Below are positions 1-8,775 of a stretch of 64,000 bases of DNA, piece after piece. The DNA is from Clostridia bacterium (GTDB taxonomy: Bacteria; Bacillota; Clostridia; UBA1381; UBA9506): NCBI GenBank assembly GCA_017416855.1, contig JAFQAZ010000021.1, forward strand, positions 124,001-188,000, written 5' to 3'. The notes beneath the pieces were generated by a model. It did not search any database. It had not been told where the DNA came from and saw nothing but the letters and a program-made list of their open reading frames with translations. The position numbers and the translations under genes are program-made. How positions within the stretch are numbered: position 1 is the stretch's first letter; each line of letters opens with the position of its first letter.

Positions 1-72
1 ATGAGTTCTCGTTCCGGCAGAAAGGTATTGGCTAGAAGAAGACTAAAAGGCAGAAAGGTTCTGTCTGCATAG
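1..72 (+). CDS. rpmH: 50S ribosomal protein L34, C-terminal part (cut by window edge)
   Basis: The first 23 codons read MSSRSGRKVLARRRLKGRKV-LSA and stop at TAG 70-72. This is the highly basic C-terminal half of bacterial L34, whose usual length is about 44 residues, so the 5' half lies left of base 1 and the ATG at base 1 is an internal methionine. L34 is a structural protein of the 50S subunit. It is followed by rnpA, yidD, yidC and jag in the order typical of Bacillota near the replication origin, which implies that dnaA lies nearby, off the window. Confidence 0.93.
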   Translation: MSSRSGRKVLARRRLKGRKVLSA

Positions 73-80
73 TTATGAAA

Positions 81-118
81 ATCAGTCGCTGAGAGCTTTC
101 GCTTTTAGCGACTTTATT
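81..118 (+). terminator. weak hairpin between rpmH and rnpA
   Basis: AGTCGCT (84-90) pairs with AGCGACT (107-113) around a 16-base loop and is followed by a short T-rich tail. The stem is short, so it is more likely a partial terminator or processing site that sets the high L34 to low RnpA ratio than a full stop; rnpA has no obvious promoter of its own. Confidence 0.4.
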
Positions 119-147
119 TCATAATTACAGCGACTTCAGGTGTCTTT

Positions 148-543
148 ATGAAGCAAACTATCAGTTTAAAGAAAAATGAACTTTTTTTACAGGTATATAA
201 AAAAGGAAAACGGGTACATCATAAGAACTATATTCTGTATTATTTGCCCAACAAATTAAACTGTAACCGTCTCGGCATTAAAACCGGTAAAAAACTGGCC
301 GGCGCTGTGCAACGAAACCGGATCAGAAGACTTGTTAAGGAAAGTTACCGTCTGCTTGAATCAGAGATAAAAACGGGATATGATTTTATTTTTGTTGCAA
401 AAGACGGAGCTTTGACAGCAGATTCTTTAAACGAAACCATGAAGGCGATGACTTATCTTGTAAACACTGCCCGCTTGTTTCAGCCCGCAGTAAAACCCAT
501 TCCTTCAAAAGAAACCGACACAGAGCAGCTTGAGGAAATTTAA
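148..543 (+). CDS. rnpA: Ribonuclease P protein component
   Basis: RnpA is the basic protein subunit that binds the RNase P catalytic RNA and helps it cut the 5' leaders of pre-tRNAs. The 131-residue product has the family's usual size. The signature is clear: an N-terminal region with FLQVYKKGKRVHHKNYILYY, the central RNR motif in AVQRNRIRRLVKESYR (about residues 53-68) and FIFVAKDG further on. It lies 75 bases after rpmH and 21 bases before yidD, as in most Bacillota. The C-terminal tail after residue 110 is acidic and poorly conserved. Confidence 0.96.
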   Translation: MKQTISLKKNELFLQVYKKGKRVHHKNYILYYLPNKLNCNRLGIKTGKKLAGAVQRNRIRRLVKESYRLLESEIKTGYDFIFVAKDGALTADSLNETMKAMTYLVNTARLFQPAVKPIPSKETDTEQLEEI

Positions 544-564
544 ACAGAAACGGGTTGTTTGATT

Positions 565-774
565 ATGAAAAAGATTTTAATCTTTCTCATTCGTTTATAT
601 CAGCGGTACATTTCCCCGCTCAAAAAACCTTGTTGTCGTTTTTACCCTACCTGTTCACAGTATGCCTTGGAGGCAATTACTAAAAAAGGAGTTTGGCGCG
701 GCTCATATCTTGCTCTCCGGCGGATTTTAAAATGCCATCCTTTCCACAAAGGCGGTTATGATCCCGTGGAATAA
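565..774 (+). CDS. yidD: Membrane protein insertion efficiency factor YidD
   Basis: A 69-residue protein of the YidD (UPF0161/DUF37) family, which assists YidC-dependent insertion of inner-membrane proteins. Family marks are the amphipathic N-terminus, [20 protein letters not shown] with its conserved cysteines, SQYALEAI and the C-terminal [13 protein letters not shown]. An upstream in-frame TTG at 559 is possible, but the ATG at 565 gives the usual MKK start. It lies between rnpA and yidC, the standard arrangement. Confidence 0.94.
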   Translation: MKKILIFLIRLYQRYISPLKKPCCRFYPTCSQYALEAITKKGVWRGSYLALRRILKCHPFHKGGYDPVE

Positions 775-837
775 ATCGCGCCAATATCACGTTGCATTGA
801 TTCACACTGCCGCTTAAAAGGAGGCATTTCATTAGGT

Positions 838-1737
838 ATGTTCAAAATTTTTGACCTGATTAATATCCCTTTGGGTTATTTATTTCGTTTTTTGTATCAG
901 ATGTTGAATAATTACGGCTGGACTCTGGTAGCCTTTACCGTAATTACAAAATTGATTTTGTTGCCTTTAACCATTAAGCAACAAAAATCAATGACAAAAA
1001 TGCAAGCAATTCAGCCCCGGTTACAGGAGCTGCAAAAAAAATATCAGTACGATCAGCAAAAGCTCAGTCAGGAAACCATGAAGCTTTATAAAGACAACGA
1101 CGTAAGCCCTATGGGCGGATGTCTGCCCCTTTTGATTCAGTTTCCTCTTTTGATTGCTTTGTACAACATTATCCGTAGTCCGTTGACCTATGTTATGCAG
1201 TTGGGTCAGAGTGGTCCTTCCATTGCAGAGATTGCTGAAGTGATGAACGAAGCCGGCGCTAATGTAATGGCAACTGACCAGATTGGTATGGCTGCTAAAA
1301 TAGGTGAATACAGTTCTATACTGGCCGAAAAATTTGCCGATCTTAATATTTTAAATATTGATTTCTCCTTTTTCGGTCTGAATTTATCACAGCTCCCCAG
1401 CTTAACTGTGATAACCCCCTTGACACTCATTCCGATTTTAGCCGGTCTGACGACCTTCTTGTCATCCTGGTTGTCCAGCAAAATGAGTGGTCAGAGTGCT
1501 CCCGCTGGAGCTGACGATAAGCAAAATACCATGAAGATGATGACCTACTTATTCCCGCTGATGACAGTATTCTTCTCTATTTCTCTGCCGGCTGGTTTAG
1601 GTTTCTACTGGATTTTGTCTAACATCATTCAAATTGCGCAGCAATTTGTTTTACACCGTATGTTTCCGCCCGTTTCTGCCAATGCACCTACGCAAAAGCA
1701 TTTCAGAGAACGTGAGGCTGAAAGGAGAAAAAAATGA
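838..1737 (+). CDS. yidC: Membrane protein insertase YidC/Oxa1/SpoIIIJ family
   Basis: YidC inserts and folds membrane proteins, alone or with SecYEG. The 299-residue protein has the compact Gram-positive layout: a first transmembrane helix near residues 25-45 (LVAFTVITKLILLPLTIKQQ), a cytoplasmic helical hairpin rich in Gln/Lys (KMQAIQPRLQELQKKYQYDQ), the MGGCLPLLIQFPLLIALYNI segment, and two later membrane spans ending in a basic tail (EREAERRKK). It lacks the large periplasmic domain of Gram-negative YidC. A good AAAGGAGG lies at 817-824. Its stop overlaps the jag start by four bases, so the two are translationally coupled. Confidence 0.96.
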   Translation: MFKIFDLINIPLGYLFRFLYQMLNNYGWTLVAFTVITKLILLPLTIKQQKSMTKMQAIQPRLQELQKKYQYDQQKLSQETMKLYKDNDVSPMGGCLPLLIQFPLLIALYNIIRSPLTYVMQLGQSGPSIAEIAEVMNEAGANVMATDQIGMAAKIGEYSSILAEKFADLNILNIDFSFFGLNLSQLPSLTVITPLTLIPILAGLTTFLSSWLSSKMSGQSAPAGADDKQNTMKMMTYLFPLMTVFFSISLPAGLGFYWILSNIIQIAQQFVLHRMFPPVSANAPTQKHFREREAERRKK

Positions 1738-2357
1738 GTAAAACCGTAAAAAAAGCGGCTAAAACCGTTAAAGAAGCTATCCAACTCGCTTTGGCTGAAT
1801 TAAGACTGACCGAAGATGATGTTGTAATTGAAGTTATTGAAGAAGGTTCTAAGGGTTTGTTTGGTTTGGGTGCTAAAGACGCTGTTGTTCAGGTTACTTC
1901 CAATGTGAACCCCGAAGATCGTGCCAGGGACTTTTTAGAAGATGTTTTCACCGCTATGGGCATGCGTGTAAGCATTGAAATTGAGCGCATTGAAAAAATC
2001 ATGAAAATTACTCTGTCCGGCGACAATATGGGCATTATTATCGGCAAACACGGTGACACCTTAGATGCTTTGGAGCATCTGGTAAGCTTAACTGTTAACC
2101 GTGGTGACAGTGATTATGTTAAAGTTGTGCTGGATACTGAGAATTATCGTGAAAAACGTCGTGCAACGCTGGTTCGTTTAGCAGAAAACCTGGCTGCTTC
2201 TGCTGTTAAAAACAAAAAGAAAATTACATTAGAACCCATGAGTGCCAGCGAGCGCAGAATTATCCACTCCACTCTGCAGAGTAATCCCGATGTTGACACC
2301 TACAGCATTGGTGAAGAACCTTACCGCAGATTGGTTATTGCTTTGAAAAAGAAATAA
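1734..2357 (+). CDS. jag: RNA-binding protein Jag/KhpB
   Basis: KhpB (Jag) is a KH-R3H RNA-binding protein that works with KhpA in post-transcriptional control of cell elongation and sporulation. The 207 residues show an N-terminal Jag domain (KTVKEAIQLALAEL, then GLFGLGAKDAVVQV, residues 10-60), a KH domain with GxxG-type loop IIIGKHGDTLDALEHL (about 97-112) and a C-terminal R3H domain (RRIIHSTLQ, about 176-184). Its ATG overlaps the yidC stop. A strong intrinsic terminator follows, closing the rpmH-jag transcription unit. Confidence 0.95.
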   Translation: MSKTVKKAAKTVKEAIQLALAELRLTEDDVVIEVIEEGSKGLFGLGAKDAVVQVTSNVNPEDRARDFLEDVFTAMGMRVSIEIERIEKIMKITLSGDNMGIIIGKHGDTLDALEHLVSLTVNRGDSDYVKVVLDTENYREKRRATLVRLAENLAASAVKNKKKITLEPMSASERRIIHSTLQSNPDVDTYSIGEEPYRRLVIALKKK

Positions 2358-2393
2358 TTGGGCGTTAATTGCATACTACCCGCGAGGGTTTGG

Positions 2394-2432
2394 AAGCTGT
2401 AAAAAACCCGGTGGTTTTTTACAGCTTTTATT
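2394..2432 (+). terminator. intrinsic terminator after jag
   Basis: A 15-bp perfect stem (AAGCTGTAAAAAACC, 2394-2408) closes on a CGGT loop with its complement at 2413-2427 and is followed by T-rich sequence. It ends the rpmH-jag operon 20 bases before rarA. Confidence 0.9.
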
Positions 2433-2453
2433 TTACAGTAAGGAGGAAAGACT

Positions 2454-3728
2454 ATGGCTAGTCCCTTAGCAGACAGAATCAGACCACAAAGTTTAGAAGA
2501 ATGTGTCGGTCAGACTCATCTTTTATCCGAAGGCAAAATTCTCCATCGTCTTATCACCTCCGGCAACATTCCCAATATGATTTTTTATGGTCCCTCCGGC
2601 ATTGGCAAAACCACGGTGGCCAACATTGCGGCTAAGCTTTCCGGCAAAACCCTGTATAAGCTCAATGCTACCAATGCCTCTGTGGCTGATATCAAGGCCA
2701 TCACCGCAGGGCTAGACAGTATGGGAAACAACGAGGGTGTACTCCTTTACTTAGATGAGATTCAGAACTTTAATAAAAAACAACAGCAATCTCTTTTGGA
2801 GTTCATCGAAAATGGCTCCATCACTTTAATTGCCAGCACAACAGAAAATCCTTACTTTTATATTTACAATGCTATTTTATCTCGTTCTACCGTCTTTGAA
2901 TTTTTACCGGTGAGTGCCGAAGATATTCAGAACGCTCTTTTGCGTGCTAAAGAGATTTTAGAAAAAGAAATGGACGTTTTCATTCAGATAGAAGAAGACG
3001 CTCTTCTCCACCTAGCCGGTTCTTCTTCCGGTGATGTGCGAAAGGCATTAAATTCTTTAGAGCTTTGTGCACAATCTGCTCCGTTGGGCAAAAAAGGCTT
3101 GGAGATAACGCTTTCTTTAGCTGAGCAATGCACCCAGAAGAAGGCCTTCCGTCACGACCGTGATGGCGACAGCCACTACGATGTAATCAGTGCCTTTCAG
3201 AAATCTCTCCGCGGTAGTGATCCGGATGCAGCCATTCACTATCTTGCCCGGCTTCTCTCCGGCGGTGATTTGCTCATTGCCTGCCGTCGTTTAATGGTAA
3301 CGGCTGCTGAGGATATCGGTTTAGCCTACCCACAGGCTATTTCCATTGTAAAATCCTGCGTTGACTGTGCTCTGCAGTTAGGTCTTCCGGAAGCAAGGAT
3401 TCCCCTGGCCGAGGCCACCATTTTATTAGCAACAGCACCGAAATCCAATTCGGCCATTTGTGCCATTGATGAAGCGATGCACGATATCCAGGAAGGAGAT
3501 ACCGGCGAAGTTCCTGTGCATTTAAAGGACACACATTATGGTGGTGCTAAAAAGATGGGGCGTGGACTCACTTATCAATACCCCCACAGTTATCCCAACC
3601 ATTATGTTCAGCAACAGTATCTGCCGGACACCATTAAAAACAAGATATACTACCGCGGTGGTCAGAACAAAAACGAACAGGCCATTCACACCTATTGGGA
3701 ACAGATTAAAAAGGGAGACAAGCAATGA
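2454..3728 (+). CDS. rarA: Replication-associated recombination protein RarA (MgsA-type AAA+ ATPase)
   Basis: RarA is a clamp-loader-like AAA+ ATPase that acts at stalled replication forks. The 424-residue product begins with the family's LADRIRPQSLEECVGQTHLL, has Walker A GPSGIGKTT (about residues 46-54), Walker B LYLDEIQNF (about 98-106), sensor ASTTENPY and the C-terminal tetramerisation part with GAKKMGRGLTYQYPHSYPNH. The start has AAGGAGG 9 bases upstream. It overlaps the next gene by four bases (ATGA), so it heads an operon with the methyltransferase and thiI. Confidence 0.94.
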   Translation: MASPLADRIRPQSLEECVGQTHLLSEGKILHRLITSGNIPNMIFYGPSGIGKTTVANIAAKLSGKTLYKLNATNASVADIKAITAGLDSMGNNEGVLLYLDEIQNFNKKQQQSLLEFIENGSITLIASTTENPYFYIYNAILSRSTVFEFLPVSAEDIQNALLRAKEILEKEMDVFIQIEEDALLHLAGSSSGDVRKALNSLELCAQSAPLGKKGLEITLSLAEQCTQKKAFRHDRDGDSHYDVISAFQKSLRGSDPDAAIHYLARLLSGGDLLIACRRLMVTAAEDIGLAYPQAISIVKSCVDCALQLGLPEARIPLAEATILLATAPKSNSAICAIDEAMHDIQEGDTGEVPVHLKDTHYGGAKKMGRGLTYQYPHSYPNHYVQQQYLPDTIKNKIYYRGGQNKNEQAIHTYWEQIKKGDKQ

Positions 3729-4465
3729 GTAGCTATGAGGGTTTTGCCCATTTATACGATGCCCTGACCTTTGACGTTAATTATAATGAAATAGCTGATT
3801 TTCTGTGTCAGCGTTTACAGGCTAACGGTATTACAAACGGTTTAGTGTTAGACCTGGCCTGTGGCACCGGCACACTGACACTGGCTTTATCACAAAAGGG
3901 TTATGAAATGCTGGGGGCTGATGCTTCTGAGGATATGCTTTCTGTGGCCAGACAAAAAGAGGGGGCAGAAAACATACTGTTTTTAAATCAGCCTATGGAA
4001 GATTTTGAGTTATATGGCACAGTAGATGCTATTGTTTGCGTGCTAGACAGCATTAATTATCTCACAGAGCCCGGTGCATTGGAAAAAACCTTTGCTCTTT
4101 GTGCCAATTACTTAAACCCTGATGGGGTGCTGATCTTTGATGTAAATTCTGAATATAAATTCCGCCAGGTGCTGGCTCAGGAAACCTATACATACGAAAC
4201 GGATGATATTTTTTACATCTGGGAAAACGATTATAATGAAGAATCCGATCTCTGCCATTTATATTTAACCTTTTTCGAAGAGACAGAAAACGGCTTATAC
4301 CGCCGGCTGGATGAAGTACATACCCAGCGACTCTATACTGACAGTCATCTGCAGAATGCATTGAATGCTGCTGGTCTTACGGTTACTGCCTGCTATGATG
4401 GCTACACGAAGGATAAACCAAAATCAGATTCCGAACGGATTGTATATGAAGTGAAAAAAAAATAA
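3725..4465 (+). CDS. Class I SAM-dependent methyltransferase
   Basis: A 246-residue Rossmann-fold methyltransferase. Motif I is LDLACGTGTLTLALSQKG (about residues 42-59), followed by the acidic motif II (MLGADASEDML) and a post-motif region (VDAIVCVLDSINYLT). The N-terminal YEGFAHLYDALTFDVNYNEI is typical of the YbcY/COG2226-type enzymes found beside tRNA and translation genes in Clostridia. The substrate cannot be read from the sequence. It is translationally coupled to rarA and lies 13 bases before thiI. Confidence 0.85.
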   Translation: MSSYEGFAHLYDALTFDVNYNEIADFLCQRLQANGITNGLVLDLACGTGTLTLALSQKGYEMLGADASEDMLSVARQKEGAENILFLNQPMEDFELYGTVDAIVCVLDSINYLTEPGALEKTFALCANYLNPDGVLIFDVNSEYKFRQVLAQETYTYETDDIFYIWENDYNEESDLCHLYLTFFEETENGLYRRLDEVHTQRLYTDSHLQNALNAAGLTVTACYDGYTKDKPKSDSERIVYEVKKK

Positions 4466-4478
4466 CGGAGGCAAACCA

Positions 4479-5645
4479 TTGAAACAACTGATTTTAATCA
4501 AATACGGAGAAATTATTTTAAAAGGATTAAACCGTCCCTTCTTTGAAGAGGCATTAGTTAAAAATATTAAGGCGGCTCTGCCTAAAGACTTTAAAGGCAC
4601 TGTTCACCGTGCGCAGGCCACTATTTATGTGGAACCGGAAGACCCGGAAACCATTGACGAAATTATCCGCCGTTTAACTAAGGTGTTTGGTATCACCTCC
4701 TTAACCCGTGCATTTATGCTGCCAAAGGACATTGAAGCTATGCAAAAAGGCTCAGCCGAGGTACTGGCGCCCATTCTTTCCAACATTAAAACCTTTAAAG
4801 TTGAAGCCAAGCGTGCTGATAAAAAATTCCCTATGACATCACCTGAAATCTGTCGCGAAGTGGGTGGCTATCTCCACGATGCTTTCCCCAATCTGACAGT
4901 TGATGTGAACAATCCGGAAGAAACCGTTATGGTAGAGGTCCGTGAACAATATGCCTATGTGTATTGCGGCCGCGTAAAGGGTGCCGGCGGTATGCCTGTC
5001 GGCTCTAACTCCAAGGCCACCCTTCTGCTCTCCGGCGGCATTGACAGTCCTGTTGCCGGCTATATGACGGCCAAACGTGGTGTTAAACTGAATGCCGTTC
5101 ACTTTTTCTCCTATCCTTATACCGGCGAGCGCGCCAAGGATAAGGTGATGACTCTGGCAAAGATTTTAGCCGAATATTCTCCCCGTATGGATGTACACAT
5201 TGTTCCCTTTACCGAGGCACAACTGGCCATCCGCAAGCATTGCCCTGAAGAACAACTCACCATTATTATGCGCCGTATTATGATGCGCATTGCAGAAAAA
5301 GTTGCTGTTAATACAAATTCTAAAGCCTTGATTACCGGCGAAAGCATCGGTCAGGTTGCCAGCCAGACAATGGAAGCCTTAGGGGTGACCAATCAGGTTG
5401 TTACTCAGGTGCCTGTTTTCCGCCCCGTAATCGGTATGGATAAAGAAGAAATTGTCACAATTGCAAGGCAAATCGGCACCTTTGAAACATCCATTCTGCC
5501 TTACGAGGATTGCTGTACCATCTTTACACCGAAGCATCCCAACACCAAGCCAAAGTTGGATAGAATCATAGAGTCCGAGCAGCGTTTGGATATTGAAAAA
5601 CTGGTGAACGATGCTGTAGCCGGCATTGAAATTATTACTGTTTAA
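4479..5645 (+). CDS. thiI: tRNA 4-thiouridine synthase ThiI
   Basis: ThiI adenylates uridine-8 of tRNA and transfers sulfur to make s4U; in many bacteria it also supplies sulfur for the thiamine thiazole ring. The 388 residues contain an N-terminal ferredoxin-like region, a THUMP domain (about 60-165) and the PP-loop ATPase motif LLLSGGIDSPVAGYM (about 183-197). The C-terminal EDCCTIFTPKHPNTKP carries the conserved catalytic Cys pair. There is no rhodanese domain, as usual in Bacillota. The start is TTG at 4479, with ACGGAGG 8 bases upstream. Confidence 0.95.
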   Translation: MKQLILIKYGEIILKGLNRPFFEEALVKNIKAALPKDFKGTVHRAQATIYVEPEDPETIDEIIRRLTKVFGITSLTRAFMLPKDIEAMQKGSAEVLAPILSNIKTFKVEAKRADKKFPMTSPEICREVGGYLHDAFPNLTVDVNNPEETVMVEVREQYAYVYCGRVKGAGGMPVGSNSKATLLLSGGIDSPVAGYMTAKRGVKLNAVHFFSYPYTGERAKDKVMTLAKILAEYSPRMDVHIVPFTEAQLAIRKHCPEEQLTIIMRRIMMRIAEKVAVNTNSKALITGESIGQVASQTMEALGVTNQVVTQVPVFRPVIGMDKEEIVTIARQIGTFETSILPYEDCCTIFTPKHPNTKPKLDRIIESEQRLDIEKLVNDAVAGIEIITV

Positions 5646-5659
5646 TAAGGAGAACTAAA

Positions 5660-6157
5660 ATGTCAAACGCTGTTGTCAGTTTCTTTCAAAGCTTAGGGTT
5701 ATCAGATGACTTAGTCGTTTTTATTGTTTCTATGCTGCCCATTGTAGAGCTTCGCGGAGCCATTCCCCTGGGCTTTGTGATGAGAATGAATCCCTGGGAG
5801 CTGTTCGCCCTGACGGTGATAGGCAATATTTTACCTATTCCTTTTATTATTTTATGTGCGCGTCCTATTGTAAATTTTTTCCTGAAAACAAAACTACTCC
5901 GTCCTATTGGTGAATGGTTGGAAGCAAAGGTAAGGAAAAATTCACACAAGGTTGCAAAATATAAGTTCTGGGGTTTATGTTTATTTGTAGCAATTCCGTT
6001 ACCGGGCACCGGCGGCTGGACAGGCGCACTATTGGCCGCTTTAATGGATCTGCGGATGAAAAGTGCGCTACCCTCCATTATTTTAGGCGTTATCACTGCC
6101 GGTTTGATTATGGTGTTCGGCAGTAGTGTGGTTTCGTTTATTATCGGATTGTTTTAA
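5660..6157 (+). CDS. COG2426-family small multidrug-export membrane protein
   Basis: A 165-residue integral membrane protein of the Pfam Sm_multidrug_ex (COG2426) family. Marks are the early [14 protein letters not shown] motif, membrane segments near residues 15-40, 45-70, 100-125 and 135-165, and the [16 protein letters not shown] motif. The family was named after a weak drug-export annotation and its real substrate is unsettled; the PGTG motif recalls DedA-like re-entrant loops. It lies 14 bases after thiI and 23 bases before thyX in the same operon. Confidence 0.8.
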   Translation: MSNAVVSFFQSLGLSDDLVVFIVSMLPIVELRGAIPLGFVMRMNPWELFALTVIGNILPIPFIILCARPIVNFFLKTKLLRPIGEWLEAKVRKNSHKVAKYKFWGLCLFVAIPLPGTGGWTGALLAALMDLRMKSALPSIILGVITAGLIMVFGSSVVSFIIGLF

Positions 6158-6180
6158 TATATAGAAAGAAGGTTTTTTAC

Positions 6181-6957
6181 ATGGCACTTCACGTTGAATT
6201 ATTGCAACACACCGGTGAACCGGAAAAAATTATTTCTGCTGCCGCCAAGCTTTGTTACTCAAACTCCGGCGTGGAAGATATTTTAAATGGTTTGGATCAG
6301 GACGGTATTCATAAATTTTTAAAAATGCTGATGGATTTGGGACACGAAAGCCCTATTGAGCACGTCAGTTTCACCTTCGGTATTGAAGGTGTGAGCCGCA
6401 GCTTGCTCGCCCAGATTACCCGTCACAGAATTGCAAGCTATTCTGTAAAATCACAGCGCTATGTAAAAGAAGGCCAGTTCGAGTTTATCACACCGCCGGC
6501 TATCAGCGAAAATGAAGAGGCTCATGCACTATATCTTCAGTCCATGCAGGATGCCCAGGAAACCTATAATAAGTTAGCAGATATGCTTTCAGAGAGATAT
6601 TATGCCGAATACATAGAAGCCGGCGTACCAGAGAAAAAGGCAAAAAATCAGGCTGAGAAAAAAGCCATTGAAGACGCTCGCTTTGTATTGCCGAACGCCT
6701 GCGAGACCAAAATGATTGTAACAATGAATGCCAGAAGCTTAATGAACTTCTTCCATCATCGTTGCTGTAGCCGTGCACAATGGGAAATTCAGGCACTGGC
6801 TAATGAAATGCTCCGTCTGGTTCGCCAGGTTGCCCCCACGCTCTTTGCTTTGGCCGGTCCTTCCTGCCTGCAGGGTCCCTGCCCGGAGGGTAAGATGAGT
6901 TGCGGCAAGGCATTACAGATGCGCCGTCAGTATCTTGGCGAAGGAGAGAATCAATAA
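6181..6957 (+). CDS. thyX: Flavin-dependent thymidylate synthase
   Basis: ThyX methylates dUMP to dTMP using methylene-tetrahydrofolate, FAD and NADPH. The 258-residue protein has the ThyX signature [14 protein letters not shown] (about residues 80-93, consensus RHRxxSxNxxSxR) plus [19 protein letters not shown] further on. No thyA is present in the window. It is followed directly by tmk, whose ATG overlaps the thyX stop (TAATG), so the two successive steps of dTTP synthesis are translationally coupled. Confidence 0.95.
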   Translation: MALHVELLQHTGEPEKIISAAAKLCYSNSGVEDILNGLDQDGIHKFLKMLMDLGHESPIEHVSFTFGIEGVSRSLLAQITRHRIASYSVKSQRYVKEGQFEFITPPAISENEEAHALYLQSMQDAQETYNKLADMLSERYYAEYIEAGVPEKKAKNQAEKKAIEDARFVLPNACETKMIVTMNARSLMNFFHHRCCSRAQWEIQALANEMLRLVRQVAPTLFALAGPSCLQGPCPEGKMSCGKALQMRRQYLGEGENQ

Positions 6958-7628
6958 TGGGCAAACTGATTGTAATTGAGGGTGTGGATGCCAGCGGCAA
7001 GGCCACCCAGACACAGCGGCTCTATGAACGGTTAGCCGCAGATTATAAGAACATCCGTCAGATTTCCTTTCCTGACTATGACAGTGATTTTTCCTTACCT
7101 ATCAAACGGTATTTAGCCGGGGATTTAGGCAATCAGGCAGACAGCGTGAGCCCTTATGCAGCATCTTTATTCTATGCTATTGACCGTTATGCAAGCTTCA
7201 AGCGGGATTGGGGCGAATTTTACCAGGGCGGTGGTATTTTAATTGCCGACCGTTATGTAACCTCTAACCTGGTTCATCAGGCTGCCAAAATTGACGGTGA
7301 CAAAACAGAATTTATTCATTGGCTCAGTGATTTAGAATACGACCGTTTAGAGCTCCCAAAACCGGATCTGGTACTGTTTCTGGATATGCCTCCGGCCTGC
7401 GCAAGAAGGCTAATGCAGGACAGAGCCAATAAAATCACCGGAAAGCAGCAAAAGGATATCCACGAGCGCGACCCGTATCATCTTGATCGGGCTTACCATA
7501 ACGCTATGGAAATTGCCAACATTACCGGTTGGCAGGTTGTGCACTGTGCAAACGGTGAAAATATTCGTTCCATTGATGAAATTCACGAAGAAATGTATGA
7601 AATTGTGAAAATGAAGTTGGAGCAATAA
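6957..7628 (+). CDS. tmk: Thymidylate kinase
   Basis: Phosphorylates dTMP to dTDP. The 223-residue product carries P-loop GVDASGKATQT near the N-terminus, DRYVTSNLVHQAAK with the DRY/H motif (about residues 95-108) and a lid region near PPACARRLMQDRANK. The start was placed at 6957 because this ATG overlaps the thyX stop and gives the canonical MGKLIVIEG beginning; a longer in-frame reading inside thyX is ignored. The residue after the P-loop GK is Ala rather than Ser/Thr, a variant form of the motif. Confidence 0.9.
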   Translation: MGKLIVIEGVDASGKATQTQRLYERLAADYKNIRQISFPDYDSDFSLPIKRYLAGDLGNQADSVSPYAASLFYAIDRYASFKRDWGEFYQGGGILIADRYVTSNLVHQAAKIDGDKTEFIHWLSDLEYDRLELPKPDLVLFLDMPPACARRLMQDRANKITGKQQKDIHERDPYHLDRAYHNAMEIANITGWQVVHCANGENIRSIDEIHEEMYEIVKMKLEQ

Positions 7629-7698
7629 AGAGAAAACAAGAGAAAAACGAAGAAAATGAAACTTTGTAGAAAGTATTTTAATTTTTTTAAAAAAAGGG

Positions 7699-7727
7699 TT
7701 GACAAAAGCATTTTCTTAGCTTATAAT
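7699..7727 (+). promoter_or_regulatory. sigma-A promoter of rplM-rpsI
   Basis: TTGACA (7699-7704) and TATAAT (7722-7727) are both consensus and separated by exactly 17 bases, about 55 bases upstream of rplM. A strong constitutive promoter fits ribosomal protein genes. Confidence 0.9.
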
Positions 7728-7781
7728 ATTACATGTTGCATTTTGGAAATTATGTTTAAATGATACAGGAGGTAAAGTTTG

Positions 7782-8219
7782 ATGAGTACATTTATGGCTA
7801 AAGCTCATGAAATGGAAAAGAAATGGTATATCATAGATGCTGCTGGCAAACCCTTAGGCCGTGTTGCAGCACAGGCAGCCGCTATTCTGCGCGGTAAGCA
7901 TAAGCCTGAGTTCACCCCTCATTGCGATTGTGGTGACTTCGTGATTATCATCAACGCAGCAAATGCTGTTTTAACCGGCAAAAAGCTGCAGCAGAAACAT
8001 TATTACAGACACACCGGTTATGTTGGCGGCCTGAAGGCTGTTCGTTATGACAAGCTGATGAGCGAACGTCCGGAATTTGCTATGACCAAGGCTATCAAGG
8101 GTATGCTCCCCCACAACACTCTGGGTGCAAAAGCATTGACCAGACTGCGTGTATACGCAGCTGATGCTCACGAGCATGCAGCACAGAAACCTGAAGCCTG
8201 GACACAGGAAATTAAATAA
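7782..8219 (+). CDS. rplM: 50S ribosomal protein L13
   Basis: An early-assembling 50S protein. The 145-residue product has the L13 core [57 protein letters not shown] and MLPHNTLG, all family hallmarks. The start is ATG 7782, 8 bases after AGGAGGT; a TTG one codon earlier is too close to the ribosome binding site. Co-transcribed with rpsI from the promoter at 7699. Confidence 0.97.
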   Translation: MSTFMAKAHEMEKKWYIIDAAGKPLGRVAAQAAAILRGKHKPEFTPHCDCGDFVIIINAANAVLTGKKLQQKHYYRHTGYVGGLKAVRYDKLMSERPEFAMTKAIKGMLPHNTLGAKALTRLRVYAADAHEHAAQKPEAWTQEIK

Positions 8220-8233
8220 GGAGGATCGTGAAA

Positions 8234-8626
8234 ATGGCAGATTTATTTTATGGTACCGGTAGAAGAAAAAAATCTATCGCCCGCGTTAGATTAGTTGCCG
8301 GTAAAGGTGATATCACTGTAAATAATCGTTCTTTAGATGATTACTTTGGTCTGGAAACCTTAAAGGTTATCGTTAAGCAGCCCTTAGTTGCTACCAAGAC
8401 CGAAGGCAAATATGACGTTATCGTTTCCGTTGTTGGCGGCGGCTTCACCGGTCAGGCAGGCGCAATCCGTCATGGTATTGCTCGTGCTCTCTTAGAAGTT
8501 GATGCTGAAACCTTCCGCCCCATTCTGAAGAAAGCCGGTTTCTTAACCCGCGACCCCAGAATGAAGGAAAGAAAGAAGTACGGCTTGAAGGCTGCTCGTC
8601 GTGCACCGCAGTTCTCCAAACGTTAA
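8234..8626 (+). CDS. rpsI: 30S ribosomal protein S9
   Basis: S9 sits in the head of the 30S subunit, with its C-terminal tail reaching the P site. The 130-residue product has [15 protein letters not shown] at the N-terminus, [20 protein letters not shown] in the middle, [20 protein letters not shown] and the universal C-terminal FSKR. ATG 8234 is chosen over GTG 8228 because AGGAGG at 8219-8224 gives 9-base spacing to it. It ends at a strong terminator. Confidence 0.97.
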   Translation: MADLFYGTGRRKKSIARVRLVAGKGDITVNNRSLDDYFGLETLKVIVKQPLVATKTEGKYDVIVSVVGGGFTGQAGAIRHGIARALLEVDAETFRPILKKAGFLTRDPRMKERKKYGLKAARRAPQFSKR

Positions 8627-8640
8627 TCATCGTTTATTCA

Positions 8641-8671
8641 AATCCCACGCAATTTGCGTGGGATTTTTTTT
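8641..8671 (+). terminator. intrinsic terminator after rpsI
   Basis: AATCCCACGC (8641-8650) pairs perfectly with GCGTGGGATT (8655-8664) around an AATT loop, followed by seven more T residues. Confidence 0.95.
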
Positions 8672-8709
8672 GCAAAAACTTAATTCGTTCACATTTTTTG
8701 AAATAGATT

Positions 8710-8738
8710 TTGCTTTTTTTATTGTTATGTGCTATAAT
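8710..8738 (+). promoter_or_regulatory. sigma-A promoter of the DUF436 gene
   Basis: TTGCTT (8710-8715), 17-base spacer and a consensus TATAAT (8733-8738), 38 bases ahead of the ATG at 8776. Confidence 0.75.
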
Positions 8739-8775
8739 AACATCAAGAAGCAGTTCAATAGAAAGAAGGAACATT

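Noticed and set aside
3326-3732. Several overlapping antisense frames inside rarA
   Set aside because: They lie opposite a strongly conserved AAA+ gene, overlap each other, and show no family similarity or start sites.
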